A DNA stretch of 64,000 nucleotides from Muraenolepis orangiensis (lineage: Eukaryota; Chordata; Actinopteri; Gadiformes; Muraenolepididae): contig CM051002.1 in assembly GCA_027704905.1 (NCBI GenBank), positions 11,503,947-11,567,946 of the forward strand, in the 5' to 3' direction. The translations under genes and the position numbers were made by a program. Below are positions 1 through 12,007 of this stretch, one piece after another (positions within the stretch are counted from its first letter, which is position 1; each line of letters begins with the position of its first letter). The notes beneath the pieces were generated by a model. The model had not been told where the DNA came from. It searched no databases and saw only the letters and a program-made list of their open reading frames with translations.

Positions 1-2
1 TG

Positions 3-1712
3 GAGCACATTAGGCACCGCAAAAACAACCTGAGCCCTCAGAGGTTGCTCAACTGGTGTGTGCAGATCGCAAAGGTGAACATTTTTTCTAGTGAACATTT
101 ATTTTTGTATATTTGCATGCACTAGGTGACAATGCAATGACCTATTTTCAAACGTATGTCTTGCAGGGCATGTACTACTTGGAAGAGCATAGGATGGTCC
201 ACAGGAATCTGGCTGCAAGAAATGTGCTCCTGAAGGACAACTATATTGTCCAGATCTCAGACTACGGCATTGCAGACCTGCTTCATCCAGATGAAAAGAA
301 ATACTTCTACAATGAAGTCAAGGTCTGTAGCCCATAAAGGAGTTTATTGCTAGTCCAAAAGCACTTGTCATGCAGTAAAAGGATCAAAGTTGATCAAAAC
401 AGGACTGTAGTTGCTTATTACCTTGACCCATTTGCAGCGCAGTGATTTAATGCAACCTTGCACTTGCACATTTCCAGAAAAACATATTGATAATCAATGC
501 CCATGAACTCTTAACATTTGAATCCACCACCATGGGTGTATTCAAACCATAGTGTGTGTTTTTACAGACCCCAATCAAGTGGATGGCCTTGGAGAGCATC
601 TCATTCCGCAGATACACCCATCAGAGTGATGTCTGGAGCTACGGTGAGTTTTTTTTACCATAATAACACTTTTGATAATCTCAAGAATGCAGAAATGCAT
701 TCAAGATTGTAATGAAATGACTGAATTTCAACAGTTGCTGGTATTAAACTGCATGGCAATAATATGAATAATATAATGTATTTAATAAATATAACTGTAT
801 TTGTCCCTTGTAACTTTCATTCAGGTGTGACAATATGGGAGATGATGTCTTACGGGGCAGAGCCCTACGCAGCAATGCGTCCACAAGAGGTACCTGATCT
901 ACTGGAGAGCGGGGAGCGCCTGTCCCAGCCTCAAATCTGTACTATCGATGTCTACATGGTCATGGTCAAGTGTAAGTCCCTTCCCACACCTCCTCATCTG
1001 TTGTCATGGAGCCGTTTAGAACACACCTTTACAGATTGTTTATAAGAATAATACTTTACAAGCATTTAATCTGAGGACCATACCTTTTTTTTATCTACAG
1101 GTTGGATGGTTGATGAAAACGTCCGTCCAACCTTCAAAGAGCTGGCCAATGAGTTTACGAGAATGGCCAGAGACCCACCCCGGTATCTTGTGATCAAGGT
1201 ATGACAAGTTCCATCACTTGAGTCAGCCATTTGCATGACTAGTTATATATAAATAATTGTCTGAATCTTACATTCTTTTGCTTCTGTTGTTTGGCCACAG
1301 GGGGGCTGCAACGCACAAGACTCTGCCCAAGGTGAAAACCTCCAGTGGTCTGCAAACCTGGAGGAACTGAATGGAGAGCTGGAGGACCAGGAGCCCGACG
1401 GCATGGCCACACGCACACCTCTCTTCATGTCTCAGTCCAGAAGCCTTTCCCGTCTCTCTAGGATGGACAGCATGAGAGTAAGGATTCCAACTGGCTTGAG
1501 TAAACACAATGAGTTCATTGGGGTTACCCATGCATACTATCTGTTTATATATGCATAATGTCATATGCTCTTTCCTTCCTTTTTTCTGAAGGTGATCCAG
1601 ACTCCATCAAGCGTGGCAGGATACCTCCCCATGACCCCAGGTGTTGACACTCCAGGACAGGTTAGTTGGCTATTTGCTAATGTGAATGTTAGAAAGTGTA
1701 CATATTCTGTAT

Positions 1713-1749
<37 letters not shown>

Positions 1750-3176
1750 CATATACATATTCATGTTCTTTAAAGAAAGAAAAGTCTCCAAATGTCATTT
1801 ATGATGACATTTTCATAAAATTAAGTGCTATGTTCTATTTTCTTTTCTTTGCAGGGGATGTGGCAGTCTCGCTCCAGGCTAAACTCCGCGAGGACCGTGT
1901 CGGAGAGCTCGGAGGGTCGGGGTACCGCTATGGACCTTGAGATGAATGAGGACTTCTCGCTGTCAGGAAGCCTCAAGAGAAAGCGCCAGCGCGAGGACAG
2001 CGCCTACCTATCGCAGAGAGATAGCATGTCGGGTGGCCCACCAGAAACTCCATCTCCTGACATAGAGAATGAGGAAGACCAGAATGGATATGTGCTTCCT
2101 GGGGAAAGCCCAAAGAGAGGTAACCACCGAAATCTTCCAACTGAAATTATTCTTATTATTGCTGATGATTGTGAGTGAATAGAGTTGCCATGAATTACTA
2201 GTTTGAATAGATATACCTTTTTTTTTAATCCAGGCTGAAACACATGTAAGATTCCAATGTAAGATTTATAATAAAAGATTCAAAGTACACAGAGGAGCAC
2301 ATCATTTACACAGTACAAGATACAAGTCTTCCTTCATTAATCGATGACGTATGCTTTGAATGACCTAAACAGACCGACAGAATCACCCCATATCAACCCT
2401 TACTTATTCTATCCAAATTTTCTTTTCCAGACACCTTACTCTTCGTGGCCCAAGTCACTCCTTTTAAAGACAGGCTGTGCGTCGTTCACTCGCCAGGCCC
2501 CCCGAGTGACCCAGACGATGAAGAATACGAGTACATGAACAAACGGACGTCATCTCGACCAGCAAAGCATCAAAGCCAGTTCAAGGACAACAGTTCTTGG
2601 CTACAGATGAAGGACATGGGAGGGAATACTTCAAATGAAGACAAAGATAGCCCCCACAGCTCCTATTCAGAAGACCGGGCCTCTCTCGAATATGAGTACA
2701 TGGACATCAGGGGAAGTGAAACAGAGGTAAACAACCCTCTTCAAACACATGAAGTTCCTCCGAGAACAGTGGCCACGGAGCAGCCGAACATTGCGAGAGA
2801 GGTCTTGGATGGGGTGGAGGAGAACGACTATCAGGAGGACGATAACTACCAGTACACTAACAGACAACCAAAGCTTCAACAAGCACTCCAAGACAGGAAT
2901 GAGGGGACGGGACCAAGAAGGGGGGAAAACGATGCGGAGGAGTATGAAGAAATGAACTCGCTCGCCGCCCTCGGAGCTGAGGAACTGGCCGTGTACCAGA
3001 ACCTGCACGGGGAAGAGGAGGGTGCTGTCAAGGGCACAGAGGGACACAGGGCATCGGGCATCGACCCTTATGTTAAAGTACGAGCTGGAGTTTCCATCGG
3101 AGAACCTGGGTCTTTTGACAATCCCGATTATTGGCATAGCAGGATGTTTCTAAAGTCCAATGCTGTGCGTACATAG
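3..3176 (+). CDS. erbb3: Receptor tyrosine-protein kinase ErbB-3, 3' part (pseudokinase C-lobe and C-terminal tail)
   Basis: ErbB3 is a neuregulin receptor with a nearly inactive kinase that signals by recruiting PI3K from its phosphorylated tail in heterodimers. Nine exons are visible: 3-74, 167-322, 568-643, 825-971, 1101-1198, 1301-1477, 1592-1660, 1854-2119 and 2431-3176, with GT-AG introns and consistent phases. The 5' part lies outside the window. The catalytic loop reads HRNLAARN, with Asn replacing the catalytic Asp, the hallmark of ErbB3. The next motif is DYG rather than DFG. WMALESI and DVWSYGVTIWEMMSYG follow. The last exon carries PI3K-docking YxxM motifs (YEYM twice, YEEM once) and ends with the Shc-type motif NPDYWHS a few residues before the stop, as in mammalian ErbB3. 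I cannot tell erbb3a from erbb3b. Confidence 0.96.
1716..1748. repeat. (TA)n microsatellite in an erbb3 intron
   Basis: About 16 TA dinucleotides lie between the erbb3 exons ending at 1660 and starting at 1854. No other function is visible. Confidence 0.9.
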
Positions 3177-3422
3177 TTAAAACATTGTTTACCACCACCC
3201 ATGGAAGAAAGGAGTGCACAGTGAGCCATTGTCTTCCAGTAGATGATTGCATGAAGGACCTTGAAAGAGGACACAATCATCACAGAAGCCATCATAATCC
3301 AGTAGCCTGTGACACCTTTTGTATTTTGTGACCTTTTGGTATTTTCTGTTACATGATTGGATGTTTACAGACTTGAGCTTTTGAGTATTTTTTGCTAAAA
3401 CGGCACTGAATGAACCAATAAT

Positions 3423-3428
3423 AATAAA
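3423..3428 (+). terminator. Candidate poly(A) signal of erbb3
   Basis: An AATAAA lies about 250 bases after the erbb3 stop codon in AT-rich sequence; a second candidate follows near 3626. The sequence from 3177 to about 3840 otherwise looks like 3' UTR and plain intergenic DNA. Confidence 0.5.
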
Positions 3429-3849
3429 AATGGCCAGATTACCAGCTTTAAGCTTCACAAGCCTTTGTGTTTACTTAATGACATGAACAAATGAATGAAA
3501 TGTGTATAGCAGAATATTTGGAGGGACTTTTAATTTTCATGTTTTCAAACTTCTCTCAATAATGACTTTGGCCTATACAATGTTTTGTTTACACACTTAA
3601 TACATATTTGAATATTACATATCTTGAAATAAAACATTTTTTACTTACCACTTTTTAACTTGTCTTGGAACTTTGTCTCTGGCCAACAACAAAAGTGCCT
3701 ATTTTTTTCTTACGAAAAAACGTTTATACTGCAACGACTCTGTACTTGGTGGACACAACATATTAGAAGTATATTGGTATGGGATTATATGTGTATTCTT
3801 GGACAATTAAATACAAGGTTATGTTCTCCACACACTTCACTCGCATACG

Positions 3850-4235
3850 TCCATGATCCATGATCACGCGCGTGATCAACACCCACTGAGAACAGGCCCG
3901 ACTTACTACCGAGAATCCGGACACAGCTCTTGCTTTGGGAGTACAGAGATTGGATGGCCCTCAGTAGTGACCTCCACACCCCAAACTCCCGCAGCACCCC
4001 CCACAGTATCTCCCAGGGGACACAGTTATATTCCTTCCCCAAATCCAAAAAGCACATGTAGACCGGATGGGCATGAAAAGCTGGTCTGTTGTTCCACGAC
4101 CAGGGCGGAATCCGCATTGTTCGTCTTCAATCTGAGGTTTGACTATCGGCAGAGTAATGTGATACCCCTGTAATTGGCACAGACCCCCGAGTCCCCCTTT
4201 TTGTACAGGGGTCCCACCACCCCCGTTTGCCACCC
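3850..4235 (-). mobile_element. Non-LTR retrotransposon fragment, Rex3/RTE-like reverse transcriptase
   Basis: Minus-strand frames contain pieces of a reverse transcriptase: CGFRPGRGTTDQLF, then FLDLGKEYNCVPWEILWGVLREFGV, interrupted by frame changes. This is a different LINE family from the L2-type remnant that follows from 4236. Only the central part of the RT domain remains and no ends are recognisable. Family assignment is by remembered motif resemblance. Confidence 0.7.
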
Positions 4236-5960
4236 TATGGCTTAGGCTGCAGTAATGTTCCTGTAGCGCCTCCTGGAGGGGAGGAGGGCAAACAGTCCAT
4301 GGTTGGGGTGAGAGGTGTCTGGGTCAATCCTCAGACACCATTGGTGGTGGGTAGTCTTTATTGCAGGGAGGGGTAATCCCACCATATGTTGGGCGGTTTT
4401 CACCACCCTCTGCAGCGCTTTCTGTTATGAGACATCGCAGTTGCCGTACCACACTGTGATGCAGTTGGTGAGGATGCTTTCAATGGTACACCGGTAAAAA
4501 GTTCATCAGAATCTGAGGGGACAGGTGGGCTTTCCTCAATCTCCTCAGGAAGAAGAGACGCTGGTGAGCCTACTTGACCAGTGAGGCCTTGTTGAGGGAC
4601 CACCGAAGTCCTCAGAGATGTGTACCCCCAGGAATCTGAAGCTGGAGACACGCTCAACACTGCCTCATCGTTGTTTTTGATGAGGCCCACCACCGTCATC
4701 TGCAAACTTAATGATGGGGTTTGCACTATGTACAGGAGTGCAGTCGTGGGTGAAGAGGGAGTAGAGGAGAGGACTCACAGCCCAGGTGAGGGTGGAGGAG
4801 GGGAAATTGTCTAACCTGACAGACTGGGGTCTCTTGGTTAGGAATTCCAGACAGACAGAGGGGTTGTCAAAATTCTTGGTTTTCATAGGTCACCAAGTTT
4901 AAAGTTTGGAGGGGACGATGGCGCTGAGCTGAAGTCGATGAACAGCATTTTCACCTGGGTGTTGCTCTCATCCAGGTGGGTGAGAGCAGAGTGAAGGGCT
5001 GAGGAGATGGCGTCCTCCGTGCTCCTGTTCTCACAGAAGTCAAATTGGTATTTATCCAGTGAGGGTGAGAGGCCAGATTTGAGGTGAGACAGGACCAGCC
5101 TCTTGAAGCACTTCATGATGATGGGGGTGAGTGCAACAGGTCGGAAGGTGTTTTGGCACTGGCACAATAGAGGTGGTTTTAAGCACGCTGAGAAAACTAC
5201 CTGAGCTAGTGACATGTTGAAAATGTCAGTTAGGACCTCGCTCAGCTGCTCAGCACAGTTCCTGAGCACGTGACCGGGGCTTCCATCAGGACCAGCTGCC
5301 TTATGCACATTTGTTCTGCTCAGTGCCTCACGCACGTCTGTGGGGGATAGGGTGAGGGGTTGGTGGTCAGCGGGGAGAGTAGCCCTAGTGAGCAGTTTGT
5401 GGTTGTCCCGGTCTAAGCAGGCATAACAATTATTGAGCTTGTCAGGGAGGGATGAGTCAGTGTTGGGGGGGAGTTGTTGGAGGGTTTGTAGTCTGTAATG
5501 GCCTGGATGCTGTGCCACATGCGTCGGGGATCAGAGTTGTTGAAATTGTCTTCAACCATACGTTTGTGGTTGAGCTTGGCCAGCTTGACGCCATTGATCA
5601 GGTTAGCCCTGGCTGAACAGTAGGCATGTGCATTGCCTGACCTAAAAGCAGCGTCACGTGCCTTCAGGAGTAGGCGGACCTCTCTGTTCATCCACGGCTT
5701 CTGGTTGGGGAATGTTTTGATCGATTTGAGGGTGGTGATAGTGTCAATGCTGGGATTTCTATAATCCAAAACAGAGGAGGTGTAGGAGTCGATGTCGGTG
5801 AGTCCAGGGTGGACTGGGAGGCAAACAGACTGTGTGTCTGTGTGTTGGAACCGGTTCTGCAACTCAGGAGTCTGCTCCCTCTGGCCACTCCTGATGAGTG
5901 GCGTGTGTACTTAGGCAGCATGAACAAAGAGGCATGATCACTCTATCCAAGGTGGGGGAG
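4236..5960 (-). mobile_element. L2-type LINE fragment with reverse transcriptase remnants
   Basis: Read on the minus strand, 5862-5413 encodes the pre-RT linker (MNREVRLLLKARDAAFRSG) and 5518-4883 the start of the RT domain (FRPVALTPIIMKCFKRLVL, then DKYQF and FIDFSSA). Sequence from about 4730 to 4236 matches the 3' end of ORF2 as in the copies at 10.8-11.8 kb and 35.6-37.0 kb. Frameshifts and stops throughout make it inactive. It lies in the same orientation as the other two L2 copies. Confidence 0.8.
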
Positions 5961-7050
5961 GGGGACCGCTTAAAGAGGCATCCATATCAACTTAATTTCA
6001 TATTTAAAATGTAAACAGCTGAGATAACAAATTCTTGAAGACATAATTTCAATTCACTTATTTTTAATGATAACAATACAACATCAACCACACAATACTA
6101 GTATTGCCATTGATCATTTTTGTAAGTCACATGTTGACAATTATTGTACGACAGTAGGCTATGTAGTAAATTGTGTTGATACAATTATGTTGATACAATC
6201 TCATTTAACTTTGGCAACATTCCCTGTTGGGATATTGCTGTTTTTTCTGTTTTTATACACTATACACTATATATGTTTAGGTAGATGGGAAGAAAACCTA
6301 TAATTGATAAAACGGGATTAATACCGCTAATAATTGGTATAGTGGAAAGGTAGGAGCTGCTGTGTTGTGTCATGCAAGGATTTAACTGGAAATTCCACTT
6401 GTCACAGTGTTAAGATATAAAGTCAACTATGGATACCATTTTCCAACTGAAAATGGGGTTGTCTATCAAAGTAAGGTTACTTTGACATAAATAACTAAAG
6501 GGCCGTTTTGAGGCATTTGTGTATTTTTGTTTAAATCGTTGTTTTGTTCAAGTAGCTTTGTTATGATATGGGAAATGAACCTTGTCCACAAATACGTGCA
6601 TGCTTAATGTTGATTTATTTAAATGTCATTGTCATTATTTTTTAACATAAGGAAAACACTTCATTCAATGGCCTTTACGTTGTAATAAACCTTTCAATGA
6701 CGCTGGTGACACTGACACATTAATGTACCTTAACAGACACCCTGTGTGTCACTGTGGGCCCATCATGTTTAGGAGCATTTTTTTGGTTGGGTTGACCACA
6801 AGATTACTGTTTAAATAAATGTGTTACAAAGTAGAAAAATGCAATAGTCTGCATATTTGTGTCTTTGTTATCTGGAATAAACTTGGAATACAAATACAAT
6901 GTACATGTATTATTATTCATACATCTGACTATCTGTGGCAATAACTAACCAAAACATTAGGACAAACATTAGAAATTACACTTTTAGAGAAGTAACACTA
7001 AATTGAAGAATTTAACACTCACAGACATTAGACAGCGTTTTTCTCCAGGG
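5961..7050. other. AT-rich intergenic stretch with no recognised gene
   Basis: Only short open frames occur here, none with recognisable similarity or coding character. Nothing beyond unannotated AT-rich DNA is visible until the rpl41 promoter region. Confidence 0.6.
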
Positions 7051-7058
7051 CACGTTGG

Positions 7059-7122
7059 ACTACATTTCCCGGGGAGCAACTGTAAAGGGGCGGTTCAGTG
7101 TGAGTCCATTTTGTCATAAATA
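7059..7122 (+). promoter_or_regulatory. Promoter region of rpl41 copy A: ZNF143-like site and TATA-like box
   Basis: ACTACATTTCCCGG at 7059-7072 resembles the ZNF143/SBS core, which is common in housekeeping promoters. A GC-rich stretch and the TATA-like CATAAATA at about 7115-7122 follow, then a pyrimidine-rich stretch that could hold the TOP-type start expected of ribosomal protein mRNAs. The TATA-like part and downstream sequence recur in copy B; the ZNF143-like site lies just outside the duplicated unit. Assignment is by motif only. Confidence 0.5.
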
Positions 7123-7291
7123 CCGCCCTCTCCCATCTGCAAATCCTCTTTCGGTTGTTCTCCTCGCTTAGAGGTACGGGCCAACTGTCGCTGGCGGCGC
7201 AACACAATCCGACTTAATCTTCAAAATGTAATGGTCATCCGCAGTCTCTAATCATATCTTCTTCTTTGTTTCTTAGACTTGTCTCCACACG

Positions 7292-8452
7292 ATGAGAGCG
7301 AAGGTAAGTTAACCAAATGGTTATAGTGTATAGATGTTTGTGCCACCTGCCAGCCATTCTTTCGACGCTGCAGCAAGCAGTGTCAAGCTTACCTTTTATA
7401 TTTGTTACTAATATGAAACTAATGTCGTAAAATGTACTACAGAAGTGTAACTCGTGGTTCTATGCCTTTGCATTCATGCGTTTATGCTAGCAGAGGCCCG
7501 CATTTGATGCGTGTGTTTCGGCTAATTGTGTTAGCATGTTTTGTTAGTATGCTAAATGCTTCCTGGTATTTCGTCCATAGTTGATGGTACCTTTATGCAT
7601 TAACAACGTTGTAAGGTTGTATTAGATTGGCCTCCAGTCAGTCTATCTGCTGCAAAGCTTTGTCGTCTGCAATCTATAACTTCGTGCAGCACCGTGTTTT
7701 TTGTGCTAACTGTTGTGTTTTTGTTTCCAGTGGAGGAAGAAGCGTATGCGCAGGTAAGCGATAGTTTCAACCCACTTTGTCAACTTTCTGTAATAATATA
7801 AGATATAGTCAATGCTCTAACATCGTTGCATTAAATCTTATTTAAGATGCCAAAGTATTGATCAGAATATTATCTAAAATGTTATGCTTGCGCACATGTG
7901 ACTATTTTTTCTATCCTCCACTCATGTATGTGCTTAAAAGGCACTTTGATTCGACAACTTCTTAAATCTATGTACAGCAACTGCATGTTCTTTCTGAACA
8001 GTTGTGTCAATGGTTTTGCCGCACCTTCAAAGCACATGTCAATGCAGTGTATTCAAAGGTGGACTGCACTACAGCTCATGCTAGGTGGCCATGTCCTTGT
8101 GCCGCATATACATTGCTTTATTCAATGTAGGTGATTCACTGAATAAGAGCTACAATGGGTGTTTTAGCTGACATGGCTTAGTTACATTTTTGTGATCCAT
8201 CAAATGTATGTACCTGGACAAGTTAAGTACTACAGTCCCTGGTACATGGGAGATGCGTAGTTGGTGCTCACCACCACCACGTGTGGCTCACGGTGACCCT
8301 TCTCTCCGTAAGGGTCTTAACAAATGGTGCATAATCTACATGTAAAGGGCATGGGAACTAAATTGGGACCCCGCATCTAGTTTCCTAACCGGGTTTCTTC
8401 TTTCAACAGACTGAAGCGTAAAAGGAGGAAGATGAGGCAGAGGTCAAAGTAG
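7292..8452 (+). CDS. rpl41: 60S ribosomal protein L41 (eL41), copy A
   Basis: Encodes the 25-residue, Arg/Lys-rich eL41, the smallest ribosomal protein. Coding exons are 7292-7303 (MRAK), 7731-7753 and 8410-8452, giving [25 protein letters not shown]; an upstream non-coding exon is likely. All splice sites are GT-AG and the gene is too short to find without its exon structure. The protein is identical to that of copy B at 16555-17979; the codon for Ala3 differs (GCG here, GCC in B). The 3' UTR matches copy B except that the poly(A) hexamer at about 8670 reads TATAAA instead of AATAAA. In human the gene also lies near ERBB3. Confidence 0.96.
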
Positions 8453-8749
8453 ATGCCCATCCCAAGCAGCCGTGTTCCATCTCCCTGTATGACTGACGCG
8501 TGCGGGCTGTCCAGGATTGAAGAGTTCACGCAGTTTGTGTGGAGCCAGTCTTAAAAGAAGAAAATGGCCCAACTCTGAGAACACTCTGCCTGTGGCAGTC
8601 GGTTGTGAATTTCTGTTGGGATGATGTCAGAAGCTGTTAAACATCAGAACCTAAGCTGTTTTTAACACTATAAAATTTTTGGATTACAACATAACTGCTT
8701 TTGTGTCATAGATCCCTGTCCTTGTTTAAGTTGACAGTCTGTAGCGCTT

Positions 8750-8880
8750 GATTCAAGATTTTGTATTTGCAACAAGTACAATGGAATGCTTACACTCCAT
8801 TCCCTCCCGCAGTATGAACTTCTAAAACGCAATATTGTATACTATATTCAACAAAAGTGAAATGGTACCACTTGACAGTT
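8750..8880 (+). repeat. Dispersed LINE-tail/SINE-like repeat, 3' of rpl41 A
   Basis: TTCAAGATTTTGTATTTGC, GGAATGCTTACACTCC, CCTCCCGCAGTATGAA and a run of ACTATA-like sequence form a signature that recurs at 16138, 17516, 18262, 40918, 54070 and 59548, and inverted near 45640. This copy and the one at 18262 are paralogues predating the duplication. Confidence 0.7.
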
Positions 8881-9185
8881 GCATTTTCCACTTGCATTTC
8901 CCCATGTACATATCTAAACTATACCTGGCAATTGACAGATTCAGAATATCTACAGTGAAAATAATATGTGCTGCAAGGTAATTTCAAATATTAACACGTC
9001 TGTAGGCATCACTACATGTTAAACCAACCTACGAGATTTAAGATTAGATTACATTTTATGGTCTACAAGTATAGTACATCAAAGGAATTTGTCATTCCAG
9101 TAAAGTGCATGGTAATATATAATGTACTGTTGAATATGTAAAAATGGGTATAAAATGTCTTGGTGTTTGTGTAAAATTATACAGG

Positions 9186-10731
9186 TACACGGTGAAGGAA
9201 ATAATTATTTGATTCCTCGCCGATTTTCTAAGTTTGCCCACTTGCAAAGAAATGAATGGTCTATCATTTTAATGGTAGTGTTATTTTAACAGTGAGACGT
9301 CAAACAAAAATCCAGAAATGGACAGTTATAAATTGATTGAGTGAAATAAGTATTTGATCCCCTTGCAAAACATGACTTGGTTGAGAAACCCTTGTTGGCC
9401 AGCGGAGGTCAGACGTTTCTTGTTGGTATCCAGGTTTGCGCACATCTCAGGAGGGATTTTGGTCCACTCCTCTGCAGATCCTTAAGGTTTTGAGGCTGAT
9501 GCTTGGCAACTCAAAGCTTCAGCTCCCTTCACAGATTTTCTATGGGATTAAGGTCCGGAGATTGGCTAGGCCACTCCATCACCTTAATGTGCTTCTTTAG
9601 CCACTCCTTTGTTACCTTGGCTGTATGTTTTGCGTCATTGTCGTGCTGGAAGACCCATTTTCAGTGTCCTGGCTGAGGGAAGAAGGTTATCGGCCAAGAT
9701 GTTACGGTACATGGCCCCGTCCATCCTCCCCTCGATGCGGTGAAGTCGTCCTGTCCCCTTAGCAGAGAAACATCTCCAAAGCATAATGTTTCAACCTCCG
9801 TGCTTGACAGTGGGGATGGTGTTCTTGGGGTTATAGTCAGCATTTCTCTTCCTCCAAACACATGTAGAGTTGATGCCAAAGATGTAAATGCTGGTCTCAT
9901 CTGACCACATCACCTTCTCCCAAGCCTCCTTTGAATCATTCAGATGTTCATTGGCAAACTTCAGACAGGCCTGTAGTCTTGTACATGTGCCTTCTTGAGC
10001 AGGGGGACCTTGCGGGCGCTGCAGGATTTTAATCCATTACGGCGTAGTGTGTTCCCAATAGTTTTATTGGTGACTGTTGTCCCAGCTGCCTTGAGATCAT
10101 TAACAAGTTCCTCCCGTGTAGTTATTGGCTGATCCCTCACCGTTCTCATGATCCACGATACCCCATGAGGCGAGATCTTGCGTGGAGCCCCAGACCGAGG
10201 GCGATTGGTGGTCATATTGTGTTTCTTCCATTTTCGAATAATCGCACTAACAGTTGTCAACTTCTCACCAAGCTGCTTGCTGATGGTCTTGTAGCCCATT
10301 CCAGCCTTGTGCAGGTCTACAATCTTGTCCCTGATGTCCTTAGACAGCTCTTTGGTCTTGCCCATGGTGACGAGGTTGGAATCTGATTGATTGATTCTGT
10401 GGACAGGTGTCTTTTATACAGGTAACAAGTTTGGACAGGTGTCTTTTATACAGGTCATGAGTTGATATTAGGAGTACTTTCTTAAAGCGAGAGGACTTAT
10501 GTAACTGGTCTGTCAGAGCCAGAATTCTTGTTGGTTGCAAGGGGATCAAATACTTATTTCACTCAATTAAATGCAAATCAATTTATAACTTTTATATGAT
10601 TTCTAGATTTTCTGGATATTTGGTTTCTCAGTTAAAATAAACCTACCATTAAAATTATAGACTGTTCATTTCTTTGTAAGTGGGCAAACTTACAAAATCG
10701 ACAAGGGATCAAATAATTATTAATTATAAAC
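9186..10731 (-). mobile_element. Degenerate Tc1/mariner transposon with long inverted repeats
   Basis: Both ends carry inverted repeats of about 200 bases: 'GGAAATAATTATTTGAT' and 'TTTGCCCACTTGCAAAGAAATGAA' on the left, their reverse complements on the right. CAGGTA occurs just outside both ends; the right tip is eroded. Minus-strand 10365-9961 encodes the N-terminal paired-type helix-turn-helix region, beginning MGKTKELSKDIRDKIVDLHK. The catalytic half lies in other frames toward 9480, with recognisable WSDET and NPIENLW-type motifs interrupted by frameshifts. It is dead. It is absent from unit B, so it probably inserted after the duplication. Confidence 0.93.
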
Positions 10732-10779
10732 AGGTAGTGAGCAGCATAGGTATGTAAACTATGGGGTTCAGTTTGTATG

Positions 10780-11812
10780 TTGGGGGGGGGGGGCTGTCAT
10801 GGTACAGAGTTCAGAGAGATGACAGCTGAGGGGAAGATGCTATTCCTAAGTCTGCTTGACTTGGAACAACGGTTTCTACAGCACCTCCTGGAGGGGAGGA
10901 GGGCAAACAGTCCATGGTTGGGGTGAGAGGTGTCTGACTATTTTTTGTGCCTTCCTCAGACACCGTTTGTGGTGGGTAGTGTTTATTGCAGGGAGGGGTA
11001 ATCCAACGATGTGTTGGCCGGTTTTCACCACCCTCTGCAGCGCTTTCCAGTCGGAAACAGTGCAGTTGCCGTACCACACTGATCCAGTTGGTGAGGATAC
11101 TTTCGATGGCACACCGGTAAAAGCTCACCAGAATCTGAGGGGACACGTGGGCTTTCCTCAGTCTCATCAGGAAAAAGACTCTGGTAAGCCTTCTTTACCA
11201 GTGAGGCCTTGTTGAGGGACCAAGAGAGGTCCTCGGAGATGTGGACCCCCAGGAATTTGAAGCTAGAGACACACTCGACCTCCGCACCTTTGATGAGGAT
11301 GGGGGCGTGTGCGCCAGCTCTGGTCTTTCTGAAGTCCACGATCAGCTCCTTGGTCTTCTTGGTGTTGAGGGCCAGGTTGTTGTCAGCGCACCACGCCACC
11401 ATGTGCTGGACCTCCTCCCTGTAGGCTGCCTCATCGTTGTTCTTAATGAGGCCCACCACCGTTGTGTCGTCTGCAAACTTGATGATGGTGTGTGTACCAT
11501 GTACAGTCGTGGGTGTAGAGGGAGTAGAGGAGAGGGCTCAGCACACAGCCCTGGGGGACGCCAGTGTTCAGGGTGGAGGAGGTGAGACTGTCTAACCTGA
11601 CTGACTGGGGTCTGTTGGTTAGGAAGTCCAATAACCAGTTACAGACCAAGTTTGCGGATGAGTTTGGAGGGGATGATGGTAATGAATGCTGAGCTGAAGT
11701 TGATGAACAGCATTCTCACGTGGGTGTTGCTCTCATCCAGGTGGGAGAGAACAGAGTGAAGGGCTGAGGAGATGGGTCCTCCGTGCTCCTGTACTCACGG
11801 TAGGCAAATTGG
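10780..11812 (-). mobile_element. L2-type LINE 3' fragment
   Basis: Minus-strand frames encode the RT C-terminal region, including LALNTKKTKELIVDFRKTRA and SSFKFLGVHISEDLSW, then the WYGNCTVSDWKALQRVVKT block in other frames. A fragment around 11643-11443 adds SVRLDSLTSSTLNTGVPQG and LSPLLYSLYTHDC. Several frameshifts are present. It is absent from unit B and therefore probably entered after the duplication. Confidence 0.85.
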
Positions 11813-11999
11813 CATTCTTAACTGTCCTGAAAAGATGTATGAACCAAATGACAGATGACTGTAGTCGAAGTCAGACTATAATACATTCAATGAATACAGT
11901 TGTATATAATTTGGAGGTACGTGGTGTCGTATTACGTAGTGGTCTATCAGGGAAGTGTAGAGAAACCCGACTGCAGAATAGACAAATTAGATAATTTGT

Positions 12000-12007
12000 C
12001 CAAGTCT
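12000..12007 (+). repeat. Left 8-bp target site duplication of the hAT element
   Basis: CCAAGTCT directly precedes the terminal repeat and recurs at 15944-15951. Unit B has the single, uninterrupted CCAAGTCTACCAATGG near 18864, which is the empty site. Confidence 0.95.

Noticed and set aside
7304..8409. Possible snoRNA in rpl41 introns, because intron sequence is shared by both copies
   Set aside because: The similarity is explained by the segmental duplication; I found no clear C/D or H/ACA box arrangement.
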